Below, in pieces: positions 46,634-56,463 of a DNA stretch of 64,000 bases; positions within the stretch are counted from its first letter, which is position 1, and each line of letters starts with the position of its first letter. The DNA comes from Nodosilinea sp. P-1105. Its GTDB lineage: Bacteria; Cyanobacteriota; Cyanobacteriia; Phormidesmidales; Phormidesmidaceae. The stretch covers positions 1 through 64,000 of the forward strand of contig NZ_SMDQ01000008.1 of assembly GCF_012911975.1 (NCBI RefSeq). The letters are read 5' to 3'. The notes below the pieces were generated by a model that did not search any database, was not told where the DNA came from, and saw nothing but the letters and a program-made list of their open reading frames with translations. A program made the translations under genes and the position numbers.

Positions 46634-49600
46634 TCAATCAGTCAAACAAAAGCGATCTCGGCCTAAGTGTTTGGCCTGATAGAGGGCAGCATCTACCCGG
46701 CTGATGAACCCATAGGGCTGGTCGGTGGTTTGGGGGGAGTAACAACCAACCCCCATACTGATAGTAATGTGGGGGCTAACCTGGGAAAAATCATGGGGTA
46801 TCCCCAGATCGGCAATGTTGTCGCGAATTCGCTGGGCCACCTGAATCGCCCCTGGGGCATCGGTCTCAGGCAACAAAATGGCAAATTCTTCCCCACCGTA
46901 GCGGGCCACTAAATCCTTATCGTGGCGCACAGCTTCGCTGATGGCTTCGGCCACCTGACACAGGCAGCGATCGCCCTGAGGGTGACCATAGTTGTCGTTG
47001 TAGGGTTTGAAAAAGTCGATATCAGCCAGAATCAAGCTGACCGGAGTTTGCTTCAGCTGGGACCGTCGCCAGACTTTGCCCAGCACTTGATCAAACTGGC
47101 GACGGTTGGCAATTTGGGTGAGGCTATCGATGGTAGCCTGGCGGCTTAGCTCAGCATTGACCTGGCGCAGTTGCCGATGTAATTCCGCCTGGCGGGCTTC
47201 GGCCTGTTTTTGATAGGTGAGGTCGGCGTTTACCGCTGACACCCTCACCGGCTGCTGATCTTGGTCGCGCACAATTAGGCCCCGGGTGAGTACCGGTACA
47301 TAGTGCCCCTGCTTATGCTGCAAGCGCGACTCCACTGTGAACACCTCCTGGTGCGACGACAGCGCCTCAGACATAGTTTTTTCGATCCGGGCTGTGTCAT
47401 CTGGGTGCAGCAATTGCCTCCATAGCTCAGGCTGTTGGGGCAGTTCGCTGGGACTGTAGCCCAGCATCGTAAACCAGCGGGGGGAGTAATAAATCGTCCC
47501 CTGCTGCACATCCCAATCCCACCAGCCGTCGTTGGCGGCCCTCAGAGCCAACTGCAACCGCTCTTCGGATGCCGCCAGGGCCTGCTCCGCCCGTACCTGG
47601 GCATCAATATCTTGAATCGAGCCGTATAACCGCAGGCAGGTTTGCCCATCAAATTCCCCTTGCCCCTGGGTGCGTACCCAGCGGGTGCAACTGTTGGCGG
47701 TAATTAATTCCACGGTAATGTCCCAGGGTTGCCCTGTGGCAATGCATCGGTCTACCACCTGGCTAACGGTATCTCGACTAGGTCCTGGCTTATAAAAGGC
47801 GATCGCCTGGTCTAGGGTGGGTTCAAAGTCGGGGCCGACTTCGTGGATGTCGCGGGTAATTCCCGTCCAGGTCAACTGCTGGGTGACCAGGTCTAAGGCC
47901 CAGCCCCCCACCCGGGCCACCCGGTTAGTTTGCTCTAAGAATTCTTTAGTGCGCCGCAGTTCCCGTTCAATCTGCTTGCGATCGCTCAAATCTCGCCCTT
48001 CAGGGATTAGCAACGTTACCTCACCGGTCGGGCCAAACACTGGCCGCAGGGAAAAGTCAATGGTGATCACCTGGTTTGCTTGTCCCTTAATCTCTACCTC
48101 ATAGCGGATAAACTCCCCCTGGGCAGCGGCCGCGATCGCGGCTTGGAGTTGTTGCTGGGCGGCCTGGTGATCTCGCCACCAGGGGGTTTGCCAATAGGGA
48201 CGATTGATCACCTGTTCCCGGGTGGCGCCAATGAACGTCAGGGAGGTTTGGTTGGCTTCCAGCAAGGTGCCGTCGGGGGACAACAAACCAATAAATTGAT
48301 ACATCTGGTGAAAAATTGCCTGAAAGCGCTGCTCGCTTTCCCAAAGCGCCGCCTCTGCCTTAACCCGATCGGTAATGTCCCGCACCAAAATCAGCACTTC
48401 GTCCTGGGTCAAAGGCACAATCCGGTTTTCTTCGTACCGCAGTTCCCCACTCACCTCCAGAACTTGCTCATACTGCTGATATTTGCCGGTATCCAGGGCG
48501 CGCTGCACATAATCCATCCGCTTTTGGGCCTGGGGCAGCGGCAGGATGTCGTACATTGAGCGAGAGTCACAGCCAAAGGTGTTGGGCAGCAGTTTCACCT
48601 CCCCCCCAGAGATCACATCCAGTCCTACCCCCTGCCGATTGACCCGCATGATCAAGTCAGGGATGGCTTCTAGCATCGCCCGTTTGGTCGCTTCGCTATC
48701 TTCTAGGGCCTGTTCTGTGGCCTTACGGGCGGTGATATCTCGCACAATATAGGTGACTTCATCCGCTGCTGAGGGCACCATCCGCCCCTCAAACACCACC
48801 TCTTTGCCGTCAATCGGCAAGGTGTACTGAAATTCTTGGAGGGTTTGGGTGGCTAAGGTGCGGTTAATATGCCCCCTAAACATGTCTGCAATCGGGGGGG
48901 GAAACATTTCGTCTAAGGTGTAGCCGACAATTTGGTCAATGGGGCCGTAGATTAAAGTTGGATTGGCGGCGTGGTAATCCAGATAGGTGCCCTGTTGGTT
49001 GATCCGAAACACTAAATCGGGGATAGCATTAACCAGAACCCGGTGGCGATGTTCACTGGCGGCCAGGGCTTGCTCAGCCGCTTGGCGCTCGGTTTCTTGC
49101 TGCTTCTGTTCACTAATGTCTTGGATCAAGGCAATGTCGGCAATGGGTTGACCTTGCTGATCCCAAAGAACCGATAGCACCGCTCGGCCCCAAAACACCG
49201 TGCCATCCTTGCGGATATAGCGTTTGTCGAGGGTAGCCGATGTCATTTCACGCCGGTAGAGGGCTTGCAGCACTTCGTTAGAAGCCGGTAAATCCTCAGC
49301 CCAGGTGACATCCTGAAACCCCAGACTGAGTAGTTCTGCTTCACTGTACCCCAACATCCGGCAGAAGGCCTGGTTGACCCGCAAAAACTGACCCTCGGGG
49401 CTGGCCTGGTTCACCCCAATGGCCGCCTGGTCTAGAATCGCCCTATTTTTTGCGGCACTGGCCCGCAGGTCGGCTTCCAATGCCTTGAATTTACTGATAT
49501 TAGTGATTGTTCCGTCAATCCGTAGCGCCTGGCCCTCCGGGGTGTAGACCAGACACATGGTGTGGCGCAGCCAGCGGGTTTGCCCATCCGCCAGGCGAAT

Positions 49601-50380
49601 GCGATATTCCAAACTGGCGGTGCCGGTTTGAGGCAGGTGCTGGATGGCCTGCTGCACCTGGGGTTGATCCGCCGGATGGATCAGGGTTAACCAGAGGTTC
49701 GGATCCGCCCGGAAGGCGGCAGCCGGATAGCCATAGATGTGCTCAGTGGCATCATTGCTGTAAAGCACCTGATGGGTGATGGGGTGGATAGACCATACCA
49801 CCCCTTCCACGGAGTTTAAGATACTGTCTAGCCGCTGTTGTTGCTGCTCTAGTTGCGATCGGGTAATGGCCAATTCTTGAGCCCGATCAAGGGCCCGTTG
49901 CTCCAGATCTTGGGCCAGTTGCTGGTACTGGGCTTCGGCTTGCTGGCGATCGGTAATGTCGCGCAAAATCAACCAGTGGCGGTGAGCGGCCCCCTGGGCC
50001 GTAACCGTGAATTCCACCTGACGCCGGGCTCCGTCAGCCCGCTGGATGGTGGTTTTGCCACGCCGTTGACTGAGGGCTGGCAACGATACCCAGTTGGCGG
50101 GATTAACCGCCTTCGGGGGGAACAGATCGAGCACAGAACGACCAACAATTGCCTCGGGCGGTACACCAAAAAGATCCCCTGCGGCTGGGTTCGCGGCTAC
50201 GCAATACCCCTGATCGCTGGTCACCACCATGGCATCTAAGGCCAGGATAAAGGCGGGGCTGTGGTATTGGCCTTGCTCGATGTCGTCTAACCCCAATGAA
50301 CGGTTGGAGACACTGGCAGCAACCCTATTGCGACTGTGGCTGACGTCATCCTCTGTGATCTGACTATCCTGTTGGGTCAT
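46634..50380 (-). CDS. Multi-PAS diguanylate cyclase (degenerate I-site)
   Basis: A 1248-residue protein with seven or eight PAS/PAC units (e.g. DITDRQQAEAQYQQ, PNLWLTLIHPADQPQVQQ, DITARKATEQALEDSEATK) and a C-terminal GGDEF domain with RYGGEEFAILLPETD, so active cyclase residues are intact. The upstream inhibitory I-site, normally RxxD nine residues before GG, reads HDKD here; its Arg is replaced by His, which may weaken product inhibition. No transmembrane segment is evident, so it is probably cytoplasmic. It makes cyclic di-GMP in response to unknown signals. The similar gene at 50557-52704 precedes it, 176 bp upstream. Confidence 0.92.
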   Translation of the reverse strand: MTQQDSQITEDDVSHSRNRVAASVSNRSLGLDDIEQGQYHSPAFILALDAMVVTSDQGYCVAANPAAGDLFGVPPEAIVGRSVLDLFPPKAVNPANWVSLPALSQRRGKTTIQRADGARRQVEFTVTAQGAAHRHWLILRDITDRQQAEAQYQQLAQDLEQRALDRAQELAITRSQLEQQQQRLDSILNSVEGVVWSIHPITHQVLYSNDATEHIYGYPAAAFRADPNLWLTLIHPADQPQVQQAIQHLPQTGTASLEYRIRLADGQTRWLRHTMCLVYTPEGQALRIDGTITNISKFKALEADLRASAAKNRAILDQAAIGVNQASPEGQFLRVNQAFCRMLGYSEAELLSLGFQDVTWAEDLPASNEVLQALYRREMTSATLDKRYIRKDGTVFWGRAVLSVLWDQQGQPIADIALIQDISEQKQQETERQAAEQALAASEHRHRVLVNAIPDLVFRINQQGTYLDYHAANPTLIYGPIDQIVGYTLDEMFPPPIADMFRGHINRTLATQTLQEFQYTLPIDGKEVVFEGRMVPSAADEVTYIVRDITARKATEQALEDSEATKRAMLEAIPDLIMRVNRQGVGLDVISGGEVKLLPNTFGCDSRSMYDILPLPQAQKRMDYVQRALDTGKYQQYEQVLEVSGELRYEENRIVPLTQDEVLILVRDITDRVKAEAALWESEQRFQAIFHQMYQFIGLLSPDGTLLEANQTSLTFIGATREQVINRPYWQTPWWRDHQAAQQQLQAAIAAAAQGEFIRYEVEIKGQANQVITIDFSLRPVFGPTGEVTLLIPEGRDLSDRKQIERELRRTKEFLEQTNRVARVGGWALDLVTQQLTWTGITRDIHEVGPDFEPTLDQAIAFYKPGPSRDTVSQVVDRCIATGQPWDITVELITANSCTRWVRTQGQGEFDGQTCLRLYGSIQDIDAQVRAEQALAASEERLQLALRAANDGWWDWDVQQGTIYYSPRWFTMLGYSPSELPQQPELWRQLLHPDDTARIEKTMSEALSSHQEVFTVESRLQHKQGHYVPVLTRGLIVRDQDQQPVRVSAVNADLTYQKQAEARQAELHRQLRQVNAELSRQATIDSLTQIANRRQFDQVLGKVWRRSQLKQTPVSLILADIDFFKPYNDNYGHPQGDRCLCQVAEAISEAVRHDKDLVARYGGEEFAILLPETDAPGAIQVAQRIRDNIADLGIPHDFSQVSPHITISMGVGCYSPQTTDQPYGFISRVDAALYQAKHLGRDRFCLTD

Positions 50381-50556
50381 TGATCCCAGGCTCCTAGGAC
50401 AGGGTGATGGGATGGTGGGGCAACACGATCCACCACAATAAATGTGAGATAGGGAGACGTAACGGTTACCATCTGGGGCCGTCGCTGCTTGGGGGCAAGG
50501 TTATAACATTTAATGATTTTAGGGTGCCCAGTGTCGGCAGAGTTATATCTAAGGGT

Positions 50557-52704
50557 TTAGGGGGGAGAAGAAGAAGGCAAGCAATAGCGATCGCGCCCTG
50601 CTTGTTTAGCCTGGTAAAGGGCCTGGTCAGCCATGGCCTTGAGCACATCGGGGGACAGGGAGGGGGCAGGGTGCCAACAGGCCAACCCCATACTTAGGGT
50701 AATGTAGGGCTTGATCAGTGACGTTCGGTGGGGAATCTTGGCGGCCTCGATTTCCCGGCGAATGCGCTGGGCGGCCCGGATCACCCCGGCCATGTCGGTG
50801 TTGGGCAAAATTACCGCAAATTCTTCTCCGCCGTAACGGGCTGTCAGGTCTGCCGGTCGCTTGATAGAGCGGGTGATGGCCTGGGCCACCACCACTAAAC
50901 AGTCATCTCCGACCAGGTGGCCATAGGCGTCATTGTATTGTTTGAAATAGTCGATGTCGCAGAAAATTAGCCCCAGGGGGGCCTGCTCGCGGCTGAGGCG
51001 GCGCCATTCTTGCTCAAGATAGTCGTCAAAGTAGCGTCGGTTGGGCAACCCCGTCAACTTATCGTGGGTGGCTAGATGTTGCAGCTCTTGGTTGGCCTGT
51101 TGCAGCTTGTGATATAGCTCCGACTGCTGAATCGCAATCGCCAGGTGGTTAGCTAACTGAGTTAGCATATCGATGTCCGATGGCTGCCACTGTCGGGGGC
51201 GATCGCACTGCTGGCAAGTCAACAAGCCCCACACCCGATCATCCTGGATAATCGGAATAGCCAGATTGGCCCTGACCTGGATCTGCGCCAGGGCGTTGAC
51301 ATAGCAGTCCGCTAATCCCGAGGTGTAAATGTCCGCCGTGATCTGGCAGCGTCCCTGGCGATACTCCGCCATGATCGGGCTATCGCGGTGGAAGCAGTGG
51401 TCCACAATCACCCGTCCCTGAATCGACCCATAGCCCTGGCTGACAGATTCAGCCACGACCCGGCCTCCTTGGGCGACATCCAGGGCATACACTAAAACCC
51501 GCTGGACTTCCAGGATCTGGTGTAACCCTACCACCGCCTGGTTTAAGACATCTTGCAAATCCAGGGATTGAGAAATGCGCTGGGTGACCTGGGCCATCAG
51601 CCGATCTCGCTGGGCCTGGTGCTGAAATTGTCGTTCGGTGCGTTTGCGATCGCAAATATTTTGACCGATGCCAATAATACGACCATCAGACAGACGGATA
51701 TTGGCCCAGGCCACATCAATTGCATCACCTGCAGCGGTGTGGGTTTTGAGATCGCGCCACTGACCGTTGGCCCGTTGAATATGTTCTAGCACCGCCTGGC
51801 GGTAGGCCGGGTCAGGATAGCAGGCGATCATCAGATCCTGCTGCTGCCACTCTGCCAATGACCAACCCAGTTCAGCTTCCATAGCTTGATTAATGTACTC
51901 AATCCGCCCCTGGGCATCAAAAATCGACAGCATCAGGGGAATGTTGTCAAAAACCGCTTGTAGGGTTTCCGCCTGTTTGCACAGGGCCGCTTTAGCCACC
52001 ACGGACTGGGTCACATCCCGCACCAGCACCAACACTTCATCCCCTTGCATGGGCACAATCCGCACTTCTTCGTGCCGCAGGGCGTCTTCGATGGCAATGT
52101 CCTGCTGGTAAATTTGGCGCTGGCCTGTGTCTAAGCATCGCCGCACATACTCAATTCGTAAGTCCCCCAGGGGGGCGGGCAAAAAGTCATAGATTGAACC
52201 ATTACGGCGATCTTTCACCCCTTGCCACATTTGAACATTGCCGCCCGTAATCAAATCAAGGCACATACCCTGGCGATTCATGCGCATCAGTAAATCCGGC
52301 GTGGCTTCGACCATGGCCCGGTGGGTCGAGGCCTGGTGGGCGGTGGTCTGGGCCGCCCAGGTCGACAGATGTCCTTCCACCAGTAGCCCTTGCCCCCCAT
52401 TGCCCAGGGGTAGTCCTGTGCCTGTCCAACCCACAACTTCCGGGTCCTGGTCGTCAAGGACTGTCTCCTGAATGGTGTTCCCCTGGCTCAGCTGGGCCTG
52501 GTACTGGGCCAAACGCTGGGCGAGAAGATTGGGTTGCCGCTGGTTCAACCGATTCAGGTGAGCCGCCAGGGTGGCGTCTGGCCCCAGGGTGGCGGCGGCA
52601 GGGTTGGCCCATAGCAGGGTAAACGGGTCAAGTTGATAGATCCAAATGGGCGTTTGCAGCAGCTGAAACGCCTGATATTCTGCTGGTAGGCCCCCCTTGA
52701 CCAT
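50557..52704 (-). CDS. PAS-GAF diguanylate cyclase
   Basis: A 715-residue protein. Order: PAS-like N-terminus; a second PAS (ATPDLLMRMNRQGMCLDLI); a third PAS (VFDNIPLMLSIFDAQGRIEYIN); a GAF domain (QISQSLDLQDVLNQAV ... WGLLTCQQCDRPRQW), which may bind a chromophore or ligand, but no conserved bilin cysteine is apparent; then GGDEF with RYGGEEFAVILPNTD. The I-site is intact (RPAD nine residues before GG). It synthesises c-di-GMP. It shares the GGDEF and a PAS with the downstream gene and may have arisen by duplication; both are on the minus strand. Confidence 0.92.
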   Translation of the reverse strand: MVKGGLPAEYQAFQLLQTPIWIYQLDPFTLLWANPAAATLGPDATLAAHLNRLNQRQPNLLAQRLAQYQAQLSQGNTIQETVLDDQDPEVVGWTGTGLPLGNGGQGLLVEGHLSTWAAQTTAHQASTHRAMVEATPDLLMRMNRQGMCLDLITGGNVQMWQGVKDRRNGSIYDFLPAPLGDLRIEYVRRCLDTGQRQIYQQDIAIEDALRHEEVRIVPMQGDEVLVLVRDVTQSVVAKAALCKQAETLQAVFDNIPLMLSIFDAQGRIEYINQAMEAELGWSLAEWQQQDLMIACYPDPAYRQAVLEHIQRANGQWRDLKTHTAAGDAIDVAWANIRLSDGRIIGIGQNICDRKRTERQFQHQAQRDRLMAQVTQRISQSLDLQDVLNQAVVGLHQILEVQRVLVYALDVAQGGRVVAESVSQGYGSIQGRVIVDHCFHRDSPIMAEYRQGRCQITADIYTSGLADCYVNALAQIQVRANLAIPIIQDDRVWGLLTCQQCDRPRQWQPSDIDMLTQLANHLAIAIQQSELYHKLQQANQELQHLATHDKLTGLPNRRYFDDYLEQEWRRLSREQAPLGLIFCDIDYFKQYNDAYGHLVGDDCLVVVAQAITRSIKRPADLTARYGGEEFAVILPNTDMAGVIRAAQRIRREIEAAKIPHRTSLIKPYITLSMGLACWHPAPSLSPDVLKAMADQALYQAKQAGRDRYCLPSSSPP

Positions 52705-52930
52705 CGCCTTTCTTAGTTAGTCCTGGCTGCTTGGTAACTGCGATCGCCCCTGACCACGCAAACCCAGCCTAACCCGGTAAACTGGTTAAGCCTGGTTGCT
52801 AAGTCACCTCTATTTTCAGGGTATCCACTTCATCTAGTATGCCCAAGCCGGTCAGGGGCCCATCTTAATTTAACCGCCTAAGCGTCCAGCCTAGGCGTTA
52901 TGTCGTAGTCATTCCCCAGCCCTTTGGCCA

Positions 52931-54100
52931 TCAACGGTGTTGGGCCAGCACCTCAGCCATAGCCTGAAGCAGGGTATCGACATTAGCTCGGTGACTGTTG
53001 TAGCCCATGAGACCAACTCGCCAAACTTTGCCCGCTAAATCCCCGAGTCCGCCGCCAATTTCAATGTTATGGTCCATCAACAATTGACGGCCAACGGCCT
53101 TGGCATCGACCCCATCGGGTACCCGTACCGTGGTTAGGGTGGGCAGACGCCACTCTTGGGCCACATGGCAGGTCAGCCCCAGATCTGCTAAACCGGCCCA
53201 AAAATACTCTGCGGTCTGCTGATGTCGTTGCCAACGGGCTTCTAACCCTTCTACGGCCAGCAGCCTCAAGGCCTCACGTAATGCATAGGTGAGGTTCACG
53301 GGGGCGGTGTGATGATAGACCCGCTCTGGTCCCCAATATTTGCGCAGTAAAGCGGCATCAAGGTACCAGTTGGCCACCGGCTGCCGACGCTGTTCTAGCT
53401 TAGCCACAGCCCTTGGCCCCATGGTAAATGGCGAAATGCCAGGGGCACAGCTCAACCCTTTCTGGCCACAACTGTAGGCCAGGTCCACCTGCCACTCATC
53501 CAGAAAAATCGGCACTCCCCCCAAGCTGGTAACCGTATCGACCACCAGCAGACAATCCTGGGCTCTACAGGCGGCCCCTAAGCCAGCCAGGGGTTGGCAT
53601 ACCCCGGTTGAGGTTTCGGCATGGACAATGGCCAGCACCGCTGGCTGATACTGCTCTAGGGCGGTGGTTAGTTGATCGAGGCTAAAGGCTTCCCCCCAGG
53701 GACGGTGAATGGTGCTGACGTCAGCCCCATAGCGACGGGCCATATCCACCAGCCGATGACCAAAGTAGCCATTGACGGCGACTAAAACGCGATCGCCCGG
53801 TTCAATCGCATTGGCCAGGGTGGCTTCCATCGCCGCTGATCCGGTGCCAGCTACAGCGTAGGTCAACGGGTTTTCAGTTTGCCAGGTATAACGCAGTAGC
53901 CCCTGTACCTCGTCCATGATCGCCAGGTAAGCCGGGTCCAGGTGACCGATAGGCTGGTGGTTCATGGCAGCAATTACCCTGGGGTCAGCATTGGACGGGC
54001 CAGGCCCGAGCAGGCACCGCTGGGGCACCTGGAGCGGTTCTAGCCGCTGTAAACTCCCTGGGTTAATAATGGGGGTACTCGAAGAAACTGTAGTTGCCAT
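52931..54100 (-). CDS. Class V aminotransferase (alanine/serine-glyoxylate type)
   Basis: A 389-residue PLP-dependent enzyme of the AGT family: CLLGPGPSNADPRVIAAMN at the start, TGVCQPLAGLG, VVDTVTSLGGVP, and the PLP lysine in SCGQKGLSCAPG. It probably transaminates glyoxylate with alanine or serine in photorespiration. Start MATTVSSSTP is likely; a non-conserved N-terminal ~25 residues precede the domain. The histidine kinase gene lies 71 bp upstream on the same strand. Confidence 0.92.
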   Translation of the reverse strand: MATTVSSSTPIINPGSLQRLEPLQVPQRCLLGPGPSNADPRVIAAMNHQPIGHLDPAYLAIMDEVQGLLRYTWQTENPLTYAVAGTGSAAMEATLANAIEPGDRVLVAVNGYFGHRLVDMARRYGADVSTIHRPWGEAFSLDQLTTALEQYQPAVLAIVHAETSTGVCQPLAGLGAACRAQDCLLVVDTVTSLGGVPIFLDEWQVDLAYSCGQKGLSCAPGISPFTMGPRAVAKLEQRRQPVANWYLDAALLRKYWGPERVYHHTAPVNLTYALREALRLLAVEGLEARWQRHQQTAEYFWAGLADLGLTCHVAQEWRLPTLTTVRVPDGVDAKAVGRQLLMDHNIEIGGGLGDLAGKVWRVGLMGYNSHRANVDTLLQAMAEVLAQHR

Positions 54101-54171
54101 GGTGATTAGGATCTCTCAACATCCGCAGGTAATGGTGTAGCCATTCTCCTATGGAACCGTAGCCATTGCAT

Positions 54172-55599
54172 CTAAACCGTCCGTAGCCAAACCATAAATA
54201 AGGTGCCTGACCCCTGGGTAAACTCTGCCGGGACAGGGTTGACCCAATGGTCAATTTGTACCGGGCTAATTACCTCGATGTGGCCACCCATCGCTTGCAC
54301 CAGATCCTGTACAATCGCCAGCCCTAGCCCGGTGCCCGGAATATCACTATCCGCCTGTACCCCCCGATAATGACGATCAAAAATATGGGGCTGATCTTCC
54401 AGGGGAATACCCGCCCCCGTATCCCCCACCGCAATACCCTGGTACACCTCGCCGTTAATGGTTTGGACCACCCCAGCGGTCACCCAAATCAGCGACCCTG
54501 GCAAGGCATATTTGACGGCATTATCTAACAAGTTACTAATCACTTCCCGCATCGCCTGAGGATCCAACCAGACATCTGGCAAGTCTGGCGGAATATCTTG
54601 CACTAGTTCCAAATCGCGATCGGGCAGTAGCGCCATGGCTGACTGAACCAGTGGAGTAACCACCTCAGCCATGGAACCTGCCCTTACGGCTAAGGTGCGC
54701 CCCAGGGGATGACTGGGGTCGTTAACCTCCGTTACGACGTTGGCAGGGGGAAAGGTAAGGTCCTCCGGATGACTGGGCAATAGTCCTGCTAAGGGAGGCA
54801 TCGCGCCAGGGGGATGACGGGCCTCGTCCCCCTGGGCGACCGCGTCATCAAAGTGCTCAGCCAGGTCCTGGAGCCGCCGACTTTCTCGCACGATGCTCTC
54901 AGCGATGGATTGATTAGGGTCGTCAGCCCCCATCCGCTTCAGCATCAGCTTGCCAAAGGTTTGCAACGCCGTCAGGGGATTACGAAATTGATGCAACAGA
55001 TCATGGAAGGTGGCTGACTGGTTGGCTTGGGTCAGTTGCTGCTGGCTAAATTGTCGTTGTAGCCACTGTCCTCGCCGATCCATCACACAGGCGATCGCCA
55101 GGGTATTTGCCACCCGCTCCGCCTGCTGGTATTCCGCCTGACTCCAGGGGGAGGCTGGGCGAGTGCTCACAATCACCCCTAAAATCGCGCCTTCGTGGGC
55201 GATGGGCAAGACCAATGGAGTATCATCTAGGGTATCGTCAGCCTCGGGCGACACGTCATCCTCCGGCTTTTTTTGGGGGGGGTGGTCAGCTGATAACGAT
55301 GCTGAGGCCAGTGATCTGGAATCCGTCTCAGATGTTCCTAGCAAATTACTGGCCCCAGATTGGGGGTTCGCTTGGAGCGCCCCATCTGGCCCGGCCATTG
55401 TGGCCAGTATTTCGTTCAAACTAGTCCAGGTGGCTGCTGTATCTGGATAAGCGACCAAGGGAACCAGGGTCGGACTCACTGGGCTGACCGATGGCTCAGC
55501 TAAGTAGACCACCGTAGAGGTTGCCCCCAAGGCCTGGGTCAACAGGAGAACCTGTGACTGGCATAGGGCAATAAACTCTGGACTGGCGGACGCCATCAT
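54172..55599 (-). CDS. Sensor histidine kinase (GAF-like input)
   Basis: A 475-residue protein. Residues 1-190 resemble a divergent GAF domain (LAIACVMDRRGQWLQRQ at its end). The HisKA box is HDLLHQFRNPLTALQTFGKL. The HATPase domain has ISNLLDNAVKYALPG, VGDTGAGI and GTGLGLAIVQDL. No transmembrane segment is visible, so a soluble kinase is likely. The response regulator is not in the window. An acidic linker (residues 100-130, EDDVSPEADDTLDDTP) splits the input region. It may be transcribed with the aminotransferase downstream. Confidence 0.88.
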   Translation of the reverse strand: MMASASPEFIALCQSQVLLLTQALGATSTVVYLAEPSVSPVSPTLVPLVAYPDTAATWTSLNEILATMAGPDGALQANPQSGASNLLGTSETDSRSLASASLSADHPPQKKPEDDVSPEADDTLDDTPLVLPIAHEGAILGVIVSTRPASPWSQAEYQQAERVANTLAIACVMDRRGQWLQRQFSQQQLTQANQSATFHDLLHQFRNPLTALQTFGKLMLKRMGADDPNQSIAESIVRESRRLQDLAEHFDDAVAQGDEARHPPGAMPPLAGLLPSHPEDLTFPPANVVTEVNDPSHPLGRTLAVRAGSMAEVVTPLVQSAMALLPDRDLELVQDIPPDLPDVWLDPQAMREVISNLLDNAVKYALPGSLIWVTAGVVQTINGEVYQGIAVGDTGAGIPLEDQPHIFDRHYRGVQADSDIPGTGLGLAIVQDLVQAMGGHIEVISPVQIDHWVNPVPAEFTQGSGTLFMVWLRTV

Positions 55600-55840
55600 A
55601 GGGGCAACAATGAAGTGTGACGGAAGGAAAATTAAAGTTTTGTCAAATTTCTAACAGTTCTGTTCAAGGATAACCCGGGAAATTATCGCTGTAACCCTTG
55701 CTTAGCAATGATCATACGTAAATAAGGGTAATTTTTAAGAGAAGTTGAAATTCTTATTTTGAGCCTATATACTTGGCCTGGTTAACTATTTTTGTAACCA
55801 AAACTACATCCAAATATCCATAGAGAGGGAGGTAGGCAAC

Positions 55841-56161
55841 TTGGCAAGGAGACGCAAGCGCAAGAGTCGCCGTCGGTTAGAAGGGCGCCGTATCTTAGAG
55901 GCTGTTCCTCAGTATAGTATCGAGAGTGGCAATGAAAAACCTGTAACCGCTGCTCGCAACTTCATTCACTCTGAAGGCATCGCTCCCCCAGCGTTACTGC
56001 TGGTTAAGCGTAACGAGCATACTACCGATAGATACTTTTGGGCTGAAAAAGGTCTGTTCGGTGCTCAGTACGTTGAGGAGAATCACTTTCTTTTCCCCAG
56101 CTTGAGAGTCTTACTGGGTGAGGAAGAGGATGCGGCTGCAGTAGAAGCTGTAACTCGATAA
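55841..56161 (+). CDS. DUF3155 family cyanobacterial protein
   Basis: A 106-residue protein of a family restricted to cyanobacteria: basic N-terminus (MARRRKRKSRRRLEGRRILE), then a conserved core (ALLLVKRNEHTTDRYFWAEK and FGAQYVEENHFLFPSLR). Function unknown. The start codon is TTG at 55841: it gives the family N-terminus, and gggaggt lies 8-13 nt upstream. A perfect hairpin immediately follows the stop, and an intrinsic terminator lies about 200 bp downstream. Confidence 0.9.
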   Translation: MARRRKRKSRRRLEGRRILEAVPQYSIESGNEKPVTAARNFIHSEGIAPPALLLVKRNEHTTDRYFWAEKGLFGAQYVEENHFLFPSLRVLLGEEEDAAAVEAVTR

Positions 56162-56177
56162 CGGTGACTCGATAACG

Positions 56178-56206
56178 GTGATTGAGTCATAGTATGACTC
56201 AATCAC
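56178..56206. promoter_or_regulatory. Perfect 13-bp inverted repeat after the DUF3155 gene
   Basis: gtgattgagtcat-agt-atgactcaatcac forms an uninterrupted 13-bp stem with a 3-nt loop, 17 bp past the stop codon. No U-run follows, so it is not a standard terminator. It could be an mRNA stabiliser, an operator or a processing site. It follows a tandem actcgataacggtg duplication. Confidence 0.6.
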
Positions 56207-56360
56207 AACATCTGGCTGCGCCACATATCTGGCAAACGCCATAGGGCCTGATAAGAGAGTGTTCCAGCTAAAAGCCTATTCAAGGTTTTGATGTAATCAG
56301 CCATATAGGCTGCGCTCAATAGCCTAGATCAGGATGCTTTTTTAGATGGAATGACCCTAA

Positions 56361-56389
56361 GGGGCTAGTCTTAAAGGCTAGCCCTTTTT
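56361..56389 (+). terminator. Intrinsic terminator downstream of DUF3155 gene
   Basis: Stem gggctag/ctagccc (56362-56368 with 56378-56384), a 9-nt loop and five T. The inter-gene stretch from the DUF3155 stop to here shows only the hairpin described separately; no gene is seen. Confidence 0.8.
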
Positions 56390-56463
56390 GATCTGCCGTT
56401 GGCACTAACCAGGGTTGGATTGAGAGGCATGGATGGGTAACAGCTCTTGATCTAGGGTTAACG

